The notes under the pieces are model-generated. The model was not told the DNA's origin. It ran no database searches and worked only from the letters and a program-made list of their open reading frames with translations. Below are positions 56,046 to 64,000 of a stretch of DNA of 64,000 nt, piece by piece. Each line of letters begins with the position of its first letter. The first letter of the stretch is position 1. This stretch comes from Agrobacterium larrymoorei (lineage in GTDB: Bacteria; Pseudomonadota; Alphaproteobacteria; Rhizobiales; Rhizobiaceae): NCBI RefSeq assembly GCF_005145045.1, contig NZ_CP039691.1, positions 262,001-326,000 of the forward strand, in the 5' to 3' direction. The translations under genes and the position numbers were made by a program.

Positions 56046-57260
56046 TTAAAGCGGTTGCCCGGTCAAAAGCTTCGGTCCGTTGCGGTCTGCCGTGCCTGCG
56101 GCCTGACCGATGAAATAGGATTTCAAACCCGGAATTCTGTCCACGACACCGAGTCCGAAATCGCGCGCGATGCGGATCGGCCCGACATCGTTGGAGAACA
56201 ACCGGTTCAGGACATCGGTGGTGACGCCCATCCGCACCGTATCGAAGCGGCGCCAGGACTGGTATCGCTCGAGAACGTTCAGGGAGCCGATATCGAGGCC
56301 GAGGCGATCTGCTTCGACAACGGTTTCCGCCAAAGCGGCTACATCCTTGAAACCAAGATTGAGGCCCTGACCGGAAATCGGATGGATGCCGTGGGCCGCA
56401 TCACCCGCAAGCGCAATGCGCGGTGCCACGAAGGCTCGGGCGAGCGTCAGGCCAAGAGGAAACGCACGGCGAGGGCCAACGGGCCGTACCGTTCCGAGTT
56501 TATGGCCGAAGCGGCGTTCCAGTTCTTCTTCGAAAACCAGATCGTCCGAAGCGACCAATCGGTCAGCGTCAGCAGTCCGCTCAGTCCAGACGAGGGAGGA
56601 GCGGTTGCCCTTGAGCGGCAGGATTGCAAAGGGGCCGGAAGGCAGGAAATGCTCTTCCGCACAGCCATCGTGGGGACGCTCGTGCTCGACGGTCGTGACG
56701 ATGCCGGACTGGTCGTATTTCCATTCCACCGTCTTGATGCCAGCCATGGTCCGCAGGGCGGAACGAACGCCGTCGCAGGCAACAAGGAGACGGGTTTCCA
56801 ACGAAGAACCATCGGAAAGGGAAATCACATTGCTTTGCGCACCCGCACTAAAGCCGGAAACGCTTAGGCCATGACGGATAGTGATGCCGAGGCGTTCGCA
56901 AACACCGCGCAACGCGCCGACCATGGCGACATTCGGAATCATATGCGCAAATGGCTGGCCATCGGCGACATCGCCGTCGAAGGTCAGGAAGACGGGACGT
57001 ACCGGGTCGGAGGTTCTGGAATCGGTCACGATCATCTTATTGATCGGCTGCGCTTCCGGTTTCAACTCTTCCCAGATGCCAAAGACTTCAAGCATGCGTG
57101 TGGCTGCAGCAATGATGGCGGAGGCGCGAACGTCTTTTTTCCAGACGTCCTCGGGCGCAGCCTCGATCACCTGAACATCAAGATGCGGAGAAGCCTGTTT
57201 GATGGCGACGGCAACACTCAGGCCGACATATCCGCCTCCGGCAATCACGACATCATGCAT
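56046..57260 (-). CDS. UbiH/UbiF/VisC-family FAD-dependent hydroxylase (ubiquinone biosynthesis)
   Basis: A 404-residue flavoprotein mono-oxygenase. The N-terminal dinucleotide motif DVVIAGGGYVGLSVAVAIK, the mid-protein LLVACDGVRSALR (DG motif) and the C-terminal RIALAGDAAHGIHPISGQGLNLGFKDVAAL (GD motif) are all typical of ring hydroxylases in ubiquinone synthesis. Which ring position it hydroxylates cannot be told (UbiL/UbiM types in alphaproteobacteria have varied specificity). ATG 57260 has AGGAG eight bases upstream. It is divergent from tesB with an 85-bp gap. Confidence 0.92.
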   Translation of the reverse strand: MHDVVIAGGGYVGLSVAVAIKQASPHLDVQVIEAAPEDVWKKDVRASAIIAAATRMLEVFGIWEELKPEAQPINKMIVTDSRTSDPVRPVFLTFDGDVADGQPFAHMIPNVAMVGALRGVCERLGITIRHGLSVSGFSAGAQSNVISLSDGSSLETRLLVACDGVRSALRTMAGIKTVEWKYDQSGIVTTVEHERPHDGCAEEHFLPSGPFAILPLKGNRSSLVWTERTADADRLVASDDLVFEEELERRFGHKLGTVRPVGPRRAFPLGLTLARAFVAPRIALAGDAAHGIHPISGQGLNLGFKDVAALAETVVEADRLGLDIGSLNVLERYQSWRRFDTVRMGVTTDVLNRLFSNDVGPIRIARDFGLGVVDRIPGLKSYFIGQAAGTADRNGPKLLTGQPL

Positions 57261-57345
57261 TGCGTCTTCTCCTGCATTCTTGTGAATATACACGCCGCAC
57301 TATAGACCATCAGTTTACGTCTTCATACAGCCGGAGCCTGCCGAA

Positions 57346-58230
57346 ATGTCGCGCACTTCACAGTCGTCAAGTCCCATGGAAAATCTGCTTTCCACGCTCG
57401 ACCTTGAAAAGCTTGAGGAAAACCTCTTCCGCGGCATCAGCCCGCAAGTGGGATGGCAGCGCGTTTTCGGCGGTCAGGTCATCGCCCAGGCCCTGATGGC
57501 CGCTCAGCGCACGGTTGATGATGATCGTTATGTTCACTCTCTCCATGCCTATTTCATGCGTCCTGGCGATCCGTTGGTTCCGATCATCTATCAGGTAGAT
57601 CGAATCCGCGACGGATCAAGCTTTGCGACGCGGCGCATCGTCGCGATCCAGCACGGGCACGCCATATTCTCCATGTCCGCCTCGTTCCAGATCGAAGAGG
57701 GCGGGTTCGATCATCAGAGCATCATTCCAAAGGTGCCGCAGCCGGAACAGTTGATGAGCGAAGCGCAGATGCAGGAAGCGTTTCTAGCCAAGGCGCCACC
57801 CGCAATCCGCAAATACTGGGAAAACAAGCGCCCCATCGAAATCCGGCCGGTTTCGCTGACCCATTATATTTCCAAGGAAAAGCTGGAGCCGCAGCAGGAT
57901 ATCTGGGTGCGGGCCGTCGGCTTGGTGCCGGATGACCGGCATTATCAGGCAGCGGTTCTGGCTTACCTCTCCGACATGACACTGCTCGATACGTCGCTCT
58001 ATGCCCATGGAACAACGATTTTCGATCCGACGATACAGGTTGCGAGCCTTGACCACGCCATGTGGTTCCACCGGCCCTGCAAGCTTGAGGACTGGCTTCT
58101 CTACACGCAGGACAGCCCCAGTGCTTCCGGTGCAAGGGGGCTCACCCGTGGAAGCCTGTTCACACGCGACGGCGTGCTGATCGCCTCGATGGCGCAGGAA
58201 GGATTGATTCGCAAACGGGCAATTGATTAA
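57346..58230 (+). CDS. tesB: Acyl-CoA thioesterase II TesB
   Basis: A 294-residue double hot-dog thioesterase that hydrolyses medium- and long-chain acyl-CoA. Visible family blocks are LEENLFRGISPQVGWQRVFGGQVIAQAL, VHSLHAYFMRPGDP, YLSDMTLLDTSL with the catalytic Asp, and SLDHAMWFHRP near the end. GGAG (57333-57336) precedes ATG 57346; an internal ATG ten codons later is possible. It is not functionally linked to its neighbours. Confidence 0.95.
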   Translation: MSRTSQSSSPMENLLSTLDLEKLEENLFRGISPQVGWQRVFGGQVIAQALMAAQRTVDDDRYVHSLHAYFMRPGDPLVPIIYQVDRIRDGSSFATRRIVAIQHGHAIFSMSASFQIEEGGFDHQSIIPKVPQPEQLMSEAQMQEAFLAKAPPAIRKYWENKRPIEIRPVSLTHYISKEKLEPQQDIWVRAVGLVPDDRHYQAAVLAYLSDMTLLDTSLYAHGTTIFDPTIQVASLDHAMWFHRPCKLEDWLLYTQDSPSASGARGLTRGSLFTRDGVLIASMAQEGLIRKRAID

Positions 58231-58263
58231 ATAATGGGCTATTTTTAAAAAATGCTCATTATT
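58230..58263 (+). terminator. AT-rich hairpin after tesB
   Basis: AATAATGGGC (58230-58239) and GCTCATTATT (58254-58263) pair at nine of ten positions and continue into a T5/A-run loop, directly overlapping the tesB stop. It could be a terminator or processing site. Confidence 0.45.
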
Positions 58264-58354
58264 TGCTCGCCTAAAGCGCGAACAACTGCCCGTTTTAAGG
58301 CTTCATCTTTTATAATCTTTACTTTTCAATAAGTTATCCGGCTGCCCGTCAAAC

Positions 58355-58370
58355 TGGCACGGCCTTTGAA
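58355..58370 (+). promoter_or_regulatory. Sigma-54-type promoter for glnK-amtB
   Basis: TGGCACGGCCTTTGAA fits the -24/-12 pattern TGGCAC-N5-TTGCA with one deviation (TTGAA). It lies about 85-100 bp upstream of glnK, where NtrC/RpoN control is expected from relatives. I could not define NtrC sites by eye. Confidence 0.65.
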
Positions 58371-58383
58371 TGTAGCTCTGTAG

Positions 58384-58794
<411 letters not shown>

Positions 58795-58825
58795 AGAGCT
58801 CGGCTGACAGGGGAGTCCTCACATT

Positions 58826-60184
58826 ATGAACTTCAAGAAAATTTCCACACTCAGCGCGCTTGGTGCCGGTGCGGCCAGCCTTCTGGCGCCGGTCATCGCT
58901 TTTGCGCAGGATGCTGCAGCTCCGGCAGCCGCCGCTGCAGCAGCAGCGCCTGTTCCGGAAAAAGCCGATACGGCATTCATGTTTCTCGCCACGATCCTCG
59001 TGTTTTTCATGCTGATCCCGGGCCTTGCACTCTTCTATGGCGGTCTTGTTCGCGCCAAGAACATGCTTTCCGTTCTCATGCAGTGCACGGTCATCGGCGC
59101 CGTCATGATGCTGATCTGGGTCGCTTACGGCTATTCCTTCGCTTTCGGCGGTTCGACCAACGCCTATTTCGGCGGCTTTGCCAAAATCTTCCTGTCCGGT
59201 ATCACGTTGGAAAGCACCGCTGCGACCTTCTCGCAGGGTGTGGTCATTCCTGAATACAGCTTCGTCATCTTCCAGATGACCTTCGCTGCCCTGACGCCTG
59301 CCCTGATCATCGGCGCTTTTGCCGAACGCATCAAGTTCTCCGCTGTCATCCTCTTCACCGTTCTCTGGGCGACTTTCGTCTACTTCCCGATTGCTCACAT
59401 GGTTTGGGATGCAAACGGCCTGATCTTCGGCATGGGCGCTCTCGATTTCGCCGGTGGTACCGTCGTTCACATCAATGCCGGTGTCGCAGGCCTTATCGGC
59501 GCGATCATGGTTGGCAAGCGTACCGGCTACGGCAAGGACATGATGGCGCCTCACTCCATGACGCTGACGCTCGTCGGTGCTGCCATGCTCTGGTTCGGCT
59601 GGTTCGGCTTCAACGCCGGTTCCAACCTCGAGGCATCCGGTGGTGCGGTTCTGGCAACCATCAACACCTTCGTCGCAACGGCTGCTGCCATCGTCTCCTG
59701 GTCGCTGGTTGAAAGCTTCACGCGCGGCAAGGCCTCGATGCTCGGCGCAGCATCCGGCATGATCGCCGGTCTCGTTGCCGTAACCCCTGCTGCCGGTTCT
59801 GTCGGCCCGATGGGTGCAATCGTTCTCGGCCTCATCGTGTCTCCGCTCTGCTACTTCTTCGTCTCTGTGGTGAAGAACAAGTTCGGCTATGACGACACGG
59901 CTGACGTCTTCGGCGTCCATGGCGTTGGCGGTATCTTCGGCGCTCTCGGCACTGGCATCTTCACCTCGCCGCTGCTGGGTGGCACGGGCAAGCCGGACTT
60001 CTCCATCGCTGCACAGGTCTGGACGCAGTTCGTTGCTGTTGCGATCACCATCGTCTGGTGCGCCATCGTTTCCATCATCCTTTACAAGATCGTCGACCTT
60101 ATCGTTGGTCTGCGTGTTCCGGTGGAAGCAGAACGCGAAGGTCTCGACCTCGCCTCTCACGGCGAAGCGGCTTACCACTCCTGA
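58826..60184 (+). CDS. amtB: Ammonium transporter AmtB
   Basis: A 452-residue Amt/MEP/Rh channel. After a signal-like N-terminus and an Ala-rich linker (residues 1-45) come eleven membrane helices. Core features: ALFYGGLVRAKNML, GAFAERIKF, the first pore histidine in APHSMTLTLVGAAMLWFGWFGFNAGSN, and the second in DVFGVHGVGGIFGALGTG. A GGGGAG ribosome site precedes ATG 58826. It is paired with GlnK, which gates it, and is probably expressed under nitrogen limitation from the sigma-54-like site. Confidence 0.97.
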   Translation: MNFKKISTLSALGAGAASLLAPVIAFAQDAAAPAAAAAAAAPVPEKADTAFMFLATILVFFMLIPGLALFYGGLVRAKNMLSVLMQCTVIGAVMMLIWVAYGYSFAFGGSTNAYFGGFAKIFLSGITLESTAATFSQGVVIPEYSFVIFQMTFAALTPALIIGAFAERIKFSAVILFTVLWATFVYFPIAHMVWDANGLIFGMGALDFAGGTVVHINAGVAGLIGAIMVGKRTGYGKDMMAPHSMTLTLVGAAMLWFGWFGFNAGSNLEASGGAVLATINTFVATAAAIVSWSLVESFTRGKASMLGAASGMIAGLVAVTPAAGSVGPMGAIVLGLIVSPLCYFFVSVVKNKFGYDDTADVFGVHGVGGIFGALGTGIFTSPLLGGTGKPDFSIAAQVWTQFVAVAITIVWCAIVSIILYKIVDLIVGLRVPVEAEREGLDLASHGEAAYHS

Positions 60185-60217
60185 TATGGTTGGTGTGCCG
60201 TTGCGGCATGCCCTATC

Positions 60218-60250
60218 AAGCCCGGCGGTGACGCCGGGCTTTTTCTTTTT
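60218..60250 (+). terminator. Intrinsic terminator after amtB
   Basis: AGCCCGGCG-GTGA-CGCCGGGCT is a perfect nine-bp stem followed by TTTTTCTTTTT. Confidence 0.93.
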
Positions 60251-60285
60251 CGCGGCGCATTTGCCGGTGGTAAACGAGTTTTCGT

Positions 60286-60308
60286 GTGGTTAATGCCGCA
60301 TTAACCAC
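60286..60308. promoter_or_regulatory. CtrA-like palindrome upstream of ftsK
   Basis: GTGGTTAATGC-C-GCATTAACCAC is a perfect palindrome of 11-bp arms around one base. It contains TTAA-N7-TTAAC (60290-60305), the consensus for the alphaproteobacterial cell-cycle regulator CtrA. It is about 80-100 bp upstream of the ftsK start. Confidence 0.6.
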
Positions 60309-60384
60309 CATGCCGCTATTTTGCCCTGTCATCCCTGCTTCAGTCGCGAAGCTCCGGAAAAACAAAGAACGACAGGTTCAACAT

Positions 60385-63036
60385 ATGGGCAGAGTGAATT
60401 CTCCGACATTCGAGGGCCGTGATAACCGCTTCGTGCTGACGGCATTCGTCATGCGCCAGATCATGGCGCTGTGCGGCTTTGCCGTTCTGGCAGCACTGGC
60501 GCTCGGCGTAACCGCGCTTGCAACATGGAATGTCGCCGATCCAAGCCTTTCCTATGCCACCGCCAACGAGCCGACCAATCTGCTCGGCCACAGCGGCGCG
60601 ATCTTTGCCGATATCATGATGCAGTTCCTCGGCCTGTCATCCTTGATTGCGATGCTGCCGATCCTTTCCTGGGCGTTCATCCTGATTTCGGGACGTCGGT
60701 TTACGCGTATTCCTGCGCGCCTTGTGGCCTGGATCGGCGGTGCCTTCATTGCCTCCGCCTCTCTCGGCTGCTTCCCCGCTCCCGCGACATGGCCGTTGCC
60801 GAACGGGATCGGTGGCGTGATCGGAGACATGATCCTACGGTTTCCGGCGCTCTTCATCGGTGCTTACCCGACCGGCACGGCTGCGACCGTGCTCGGTGCT
60901 ATTCTGGCGGCGCCTGCCGCGTGGCTTATGCTCGTCGCTTCCGGCCTGATCGGCTCGTCCGATGCGGACGCGGAGGAGGATTTTGCACCTCAGCCTGCTG
61001 CAGCCAGCAAGACGCGCAAGGTTCAGGAGGTGGATGAGGATGACGAGGATGAAGGAGATGGTTTCTTCGGCAGCTTCCTCGCCTTTGGCGCACTGACCCA
61101 TTACTGGTACATCACGCAGGCGCGGCTGCGCCGCGCATTGGGAGTGAAGCCGAAATCTCGCTCGAACGAATTCGAGCAGCCCTATGATTTCAACGATTAT
61201 GAATTCGGCACGCTGAACGAGCCGTCTCGACTGAAGACGGCAATCAACCGCCTCGATCAAAGGGCGGAGCCTTCCTTCGAAGAGCGGGCGGAAGCACGCG
61301 CCCGCCGGCAGATGTCGCCGCCGCCGATCTCGATGGGCGATAATGCCGATTTCGATGAGCCGTCATTCGATGACGAGGATCACCTGCCGGATGGTGTTCT
61401 CTCCGGTGACGCGAAGTTCAGCGCCCGTCCTCCCGCGGGAAGCCCGACCCGTATCACCGCGCCTCCTGCGCGCCCGAAGCCAAGCGAGCGCGTTGCGCGG
61501 GAAGCTCAGGCATCTTTCATCTCGCCGGAAGGCTTCCAGTTGCCCTCAATCCATCTTCTGGCAGAGCCGAAGAATGTGGTTCGGGACAACACTCTGAACG
61601 AAGACGTGCTGGAGAAGAACGCCCGCAGGCTGGAAGGCGTGCTGGAAGACTTCGGCGTCAAGGGTGAGATCATCCACGTTCGCCCAGGCCCAGTTGTGAC
61701 ACTATACGAGCTTGAGCCAGCACCTGGCATCAAATCCTCCCGCGTCATCGGACTGGCGGATGATATTGCTCGCTCCATGAGCGCAATTGCGGCCCGCGTC
61801 GCGGTCGTTCCGGGCCGCAATGCCATCGGTATCGAATTGCCGAACCGTTCTCGTGAAACGGTTTACCTTCGCGAACTGGTCGGCTCGCGCGATTTCGAAA
61901 GCAGCAAGGCGAAGCTGCCCATGGCGCTGGGCAAGACGATCGGCGGCGAAGCCGTGATTGCCGATCTGGCGAAGATGCCGCATCTTCTCGTGGCCGGTAC
62001 CACCGGTTCGGGTAAGTCTGTTGCCATCAACACCATGATCCTGTCGCTGACCTACCGCATGACGCCGGAACAGTGCCGCCTGATCATGATCGATCCGAAA
62101 ATGCTCGAACTGTCGATCTATGACGGCATTCCGCATCTTCTCTCTCCCGTTGTTACCGATCCGAAGAAGGCCGTCGTTGCGCTGAAATGGACAGTGCGCG
62201 AGATGGAAGAACGCTACAAGAAAATGTCCAAGATCGGCGTTCGCAACATCGATGGCTTCAATACCCGTGTCCAGCAGGCGCTGGACAAGGGCGAAGTGCT
62301 GACGAGAACCGTGCAGACCGGTTTCGACCGCCAGACCGGCGAAGCTATGTATGAGACGGAAGAGTTCGATCTGAAGCCGTTGCCCTATATCGTCGTCATT
62401 ATCGACGAAATGGCGGACCTGATGATGGTCGCGGGCAAGGATATCGAAGGTGCCGTGCAGCGTCTGGCGCAGATGGCGCGCGCCGCGGGCATCCACGTCA
62501 TCATGGCGACACAGCGTCCTTCTGTCGACGTCATCACCGGCACGATCAAGGCCAACTTCCCGACCCGTATCTCCTTCCAGGTCACCTCAAAGATCGATAG
62601 CCGCACCATTCTCGGCGAGCAGGGTGCCGAACAGCTGCTCGGCATGGGCGATATGCTCTACATGGCCGGTGGCGGGCGTATCCAGCGTGTCCACGGGCCA
62701 TTCGTTTCGGACAATGAGGTCGACGAAATCGTTGCCTACCTCAAGAGCCAGGGCTCGCCAGATTATCTCGAAGCGATTACCGAGGAAGATGAGGACGAGG
62801 ATGGTGGCGGTCCTGCGGGAACCGGCAACATGGCCGAATCCGATGATCCTTACGATCAGGCCGTGGCCGTCGTTCTTCGAGATGGCAAGGCATCGACGTC
62901 TTACGTCCAGCGGCGTCTGGGCATCGGTTACAACCGCGCAGCCTCGCTGATCGAGCGCATGGAACAGGAAGGCATTATCGGCCCTGCCAACCATGCCGGA
63001 AAACGTGAAATTCTCGTACCCACCGAAAGTGATTAG
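60385..63036 (+). CDS. ftsK: DNA translocase FtsK
   Basis: An 883-residue division-septum DNA pump. Four N-terminal membrane segments lie within about residues 25-190, followed by an acidic, Pro-rich linker (about 200-390). The alpha/beta motor has Walker [11 protein letters not shown] near 538 and Walker [13 protein letters not shown] near 671. The C-terminal gamma winged helix ([37 protein letters not shown]) reads KOPS and activates XerCD. ATG 60385 with ACAGG nearby is preferred over in-frame codons further upstream, which would run into the palindrome. Confidence 0.96.
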   Translation: MGRVNSPTFEGRDNRFVLTAFVMRQIMALCGFAVLAALALGVTALATWNVADPSLSYATANEPTNLLGHSGAIFADIMMQFLGLSSLIAMLPILSWAFILISGRRFTRIPARLVAWIGGAFIASASLGCFPAPATWPLPNGIGGVIGDMILRFPALFIGAYPTGTAATVLGAILAAPAAWLMLVASGLIGSSDADAEEDFAPQPAAASKTRKVQEVDEDDEDEGDGFFGSFLAFGALTHYWYITQARLRRALGVKPKSRSNEFEQPYDFNDYEFGTLNEPSRLKTAINRLDQRAEPSFEERAEARARRQMSPPPISMGDNADFDEPSFDDEDHLPDGVLSGDAKFSARPPAGSPTRITAPPARPKPSERVAREAQASFISPEGFQLPSIHLLAEPKNVVRDNTLNEDVLEKNARRLEGVLEDFGVKGEIIHVRPGPVVTLYELEPAPGIKSSRVIGLADDIARSMSAIAARVAVVPGRNAIGIELPNRSRETVYLRELVGSRDFESSKAKLPMALGKTIGGEAVIADLAKMPHLLVAGTTGSGKSVAINTMILSLTYRMTPEQCRLIMIDPKMLELSIYDGIPHLLSPVVTDPKKAVVALKWTVREMEERYKKMSKIGVRNIDGFNTRVQQALDKGEVLTRTVQTGFDRQTGEAMYETEEFDLKPLPYIVVIIDEMADLMMVAGKDIEGAVQRLAQMARAAGIHVIMATQRPSVDVITGTIKANFPTRISFQVTSKIDSRTILGEQGAEQLLGMGDMLYMAGGGRIQRVHGPFVSDNEVDEIVAYLKSQGSPDYLEAITEEDEDEDGGGPAGTGNMAESDDPYDQAVAVVLRDGKASTSYVQRRLGIGYNRAASLIERMEQEGIIGPANHAGKREILVPTESD

Positions 63037-63201
63037 TGCTGAAGGACGGGGTGTTTGCCCGGAGTGGTTAAGGACAAAAGAAGGGCATCGTCCTTCACGG
63101 TAATGTCAGCAACCAAGACAGGGTTCCAGCGTTATAGCCAACGCTCTACGTCATGAAGCCGCCGCGTTTTCGGCACATGGGATGCGATGAAGGAGAATAA
63201 A

Positions 63202-63876
63202 ATGAAGAATACCACCTCGGTCGTTTCAGCGCAGAATCCCGGCCTCGAGAACAACATGACGCGCCGCGGTGTGATGACCCTGTTTTCCGCCGCTGCCGCC
63301 TTCGCAGCTTTCCAGCCGATGAGCGCTTTCGCGCAGGGCGCAGCAGAGGGCGCAACCGCCCAGAAGATCGCAAGCCACTTCTCTTCCGTCAAAACCATGA
63401 TGGGCGAGTTCGTGCAGTTCGGCCCGCGCGGTGAGCAGACCGGCGGCAAATTCTACATCGCCCGCCCCGGCAAGCTGCGCTTCAACTACGAAGATCCGTC
63501 CCCTATGCGCGTCATCGCCGATGGCCGCAATGTCGTTATCGGCAACATGAAGCTGAAGACCTGGGATCTCTATCCGCTGTCCAAGACGCCGCTCAGCCTG
63601 CTGCTGTCGGACAAGATCGACCTGAGCAACCAGAAGGTCCGGGACGTCAAGGAAGAGTCCGATCTGATCACGATCGTTCTCGGTGACAAGAGCGTATTCG
63701 GCGATTCCACCATCACCTTGATGTTCGATCCGAAGACCTTCGATCTGCGCCAGTGGACGACGACGGATGCCCAGAACAAGGACACCACTGTCATGATCTT
63801 CAACGTGCAGAGCGGCGTCAGCCTGGACGACAAGGTTTTTGCCATCAATTACGAAGAAGTTCGCGGTCGCGGTTGA
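63202..63876 (+). CDS. lolA: Outer-membrane lipoprotein carrier protein LolA
   Basis: A 224-residue periplasmic chaperone that ferries lipoproteins to the outer membrane. The mature domain has TMMGEFVQFGPRGEQTGGKFYIARPGKLRFNYEDPSP, a clear LolA signature, then LLLSDKIDLSNQ and DLRQWTTTDAQN. AAGGAG six bases upstream fixes ATG 63202. The signal region is long and has TRRGVM before the hydrophobic core, so it looks like a possible twin-arginine signal ending SAFA. The 3' neighbour is an exonuclease III gene. Confidence 0.93.
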   Translation: MKNTTSVVSAQNPGLENNMTRRGVMTLFSAAAAFAAFQPMSAFAQGAAEGATAQKIASHFSSVKTMMGEFVQFGPRGEQTGGKFYIARPGKLRFNYEDPSPMRVIADGRNVVIGNMKLKTWDLYPLSKTPLSLLLSDKIDLSNQKVRDVKEESDLITIVLGDKSVFGDSTITLMFDPKTFDLRQWTTTDAQNKDTTVMIFNVQSGVSLDDKVFAINYEEVRGRG

Positions 63877-63964
63877 TGCGGACTGGGCGATAGAAAAAGA
63901 TTTCTGTTTCAAGCCCAATGTTATAAGCCTGCCTCCACCTTCTGAAGGATGACGGAGCGCAGGC

Positions 63965-64000
63965 ATGACTTTCTCGATAACCACCTGGAACATCAACTCG
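63965..64000 (+). CDS. xthA: Exonuclease III-family (XthA) gene, 5' end only
   Basis: The first 12 codons read MTFSITTWNINS, the typical N-terminus of XthA/ExoA AP endonucleases (T-W-N-I-N-S metal site). GGAG lies just upstream of ATG 63965. The rest is outside the window, so the call rests on this short motif and the start context. Confidence 0.75.
   Translation, partial: MTFSITTWNINS

Overview
The window is chromosomal DNA of an alphaproteobacterium, most likely Rhizobiaceae of the Agrobacterium/Rhizobium type. The main support is a complete 2830-residue cyclic beta-1,2-glucan synthase (ChvB/NdvB). The aerobic (cob-type) cobalamin pathway, a chromosomal mnmG-rsmG-parA-parB block, a GlnK-AmtB pair and Rhizobiales-style palindromic repeats agree with this. 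The genus is an inference from gene content. I see no rRNA, tRNA, CRISPR array, transposase or prophage.

Layout. 1-3.1 kb: end of mnmG, then rsmG, parA and parB, with a perfect parS site inside rsmG. This is an origin-proximal segregation locus. 3.1-9.4 kb: DUF1674 (SdhAF4-like), htpX, rsmB, a heparinase II/III-like gene and purH. 9.4-20 kb: a sugar-acid catabolic island. It holds a UxaA-family dehydratase and a FadR/GntR regulator on the minus strand, facing a ribose-type ABC importer, an aldo/keto reductase, a COG3618 lactonase, a zinc alcohol dehydrogenase and an enolase-superfamily L-fuconate dehydratase. Together these fit non-phosphorylative L-fucose (or similar sugar) oxidation.

20-36 kb: cobalamin synthesis. 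cobC, cobQ and cobO are on the minus strand. cobD and a long plus-strand run (DUF1636, cobW, cobN, cobG, cobH, cobI, cobJ, cobL, cobE, cobM) lie opposite, the long run headed by a cobalamin riboswitch. cobK sits antisense in the middle of that run. CobG carries an apparent in-frame insertion made from a palindromic repeat. cobA, cobB, cobF, cobS/T and the cobP/U/V genes are not here.

36-64 kb: an M20 amidohydrolase, chvB, a YggS-type PLP protein, leuS-lptE-holA, fdxA, an S4-domain protein with an SUV3-like helicase, a UbiH-family hydroxylase, tesB, glnK-amtB (with a sigma-54-like promoter), ftsK (with a CtrA-like palindrome upstream), lolA and the start of an exonuclease III gene.

I did not find a clearly new multi-gene system. 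The observations most worth testing are the repeat-derived insertion in cobG, the antisense cobK arrangement with start codons overlapped in CATG, the parS sites, the sugar cluster with two unrelated candidate sugar-acid dehydratases, and the ftsK upstream palindrome.
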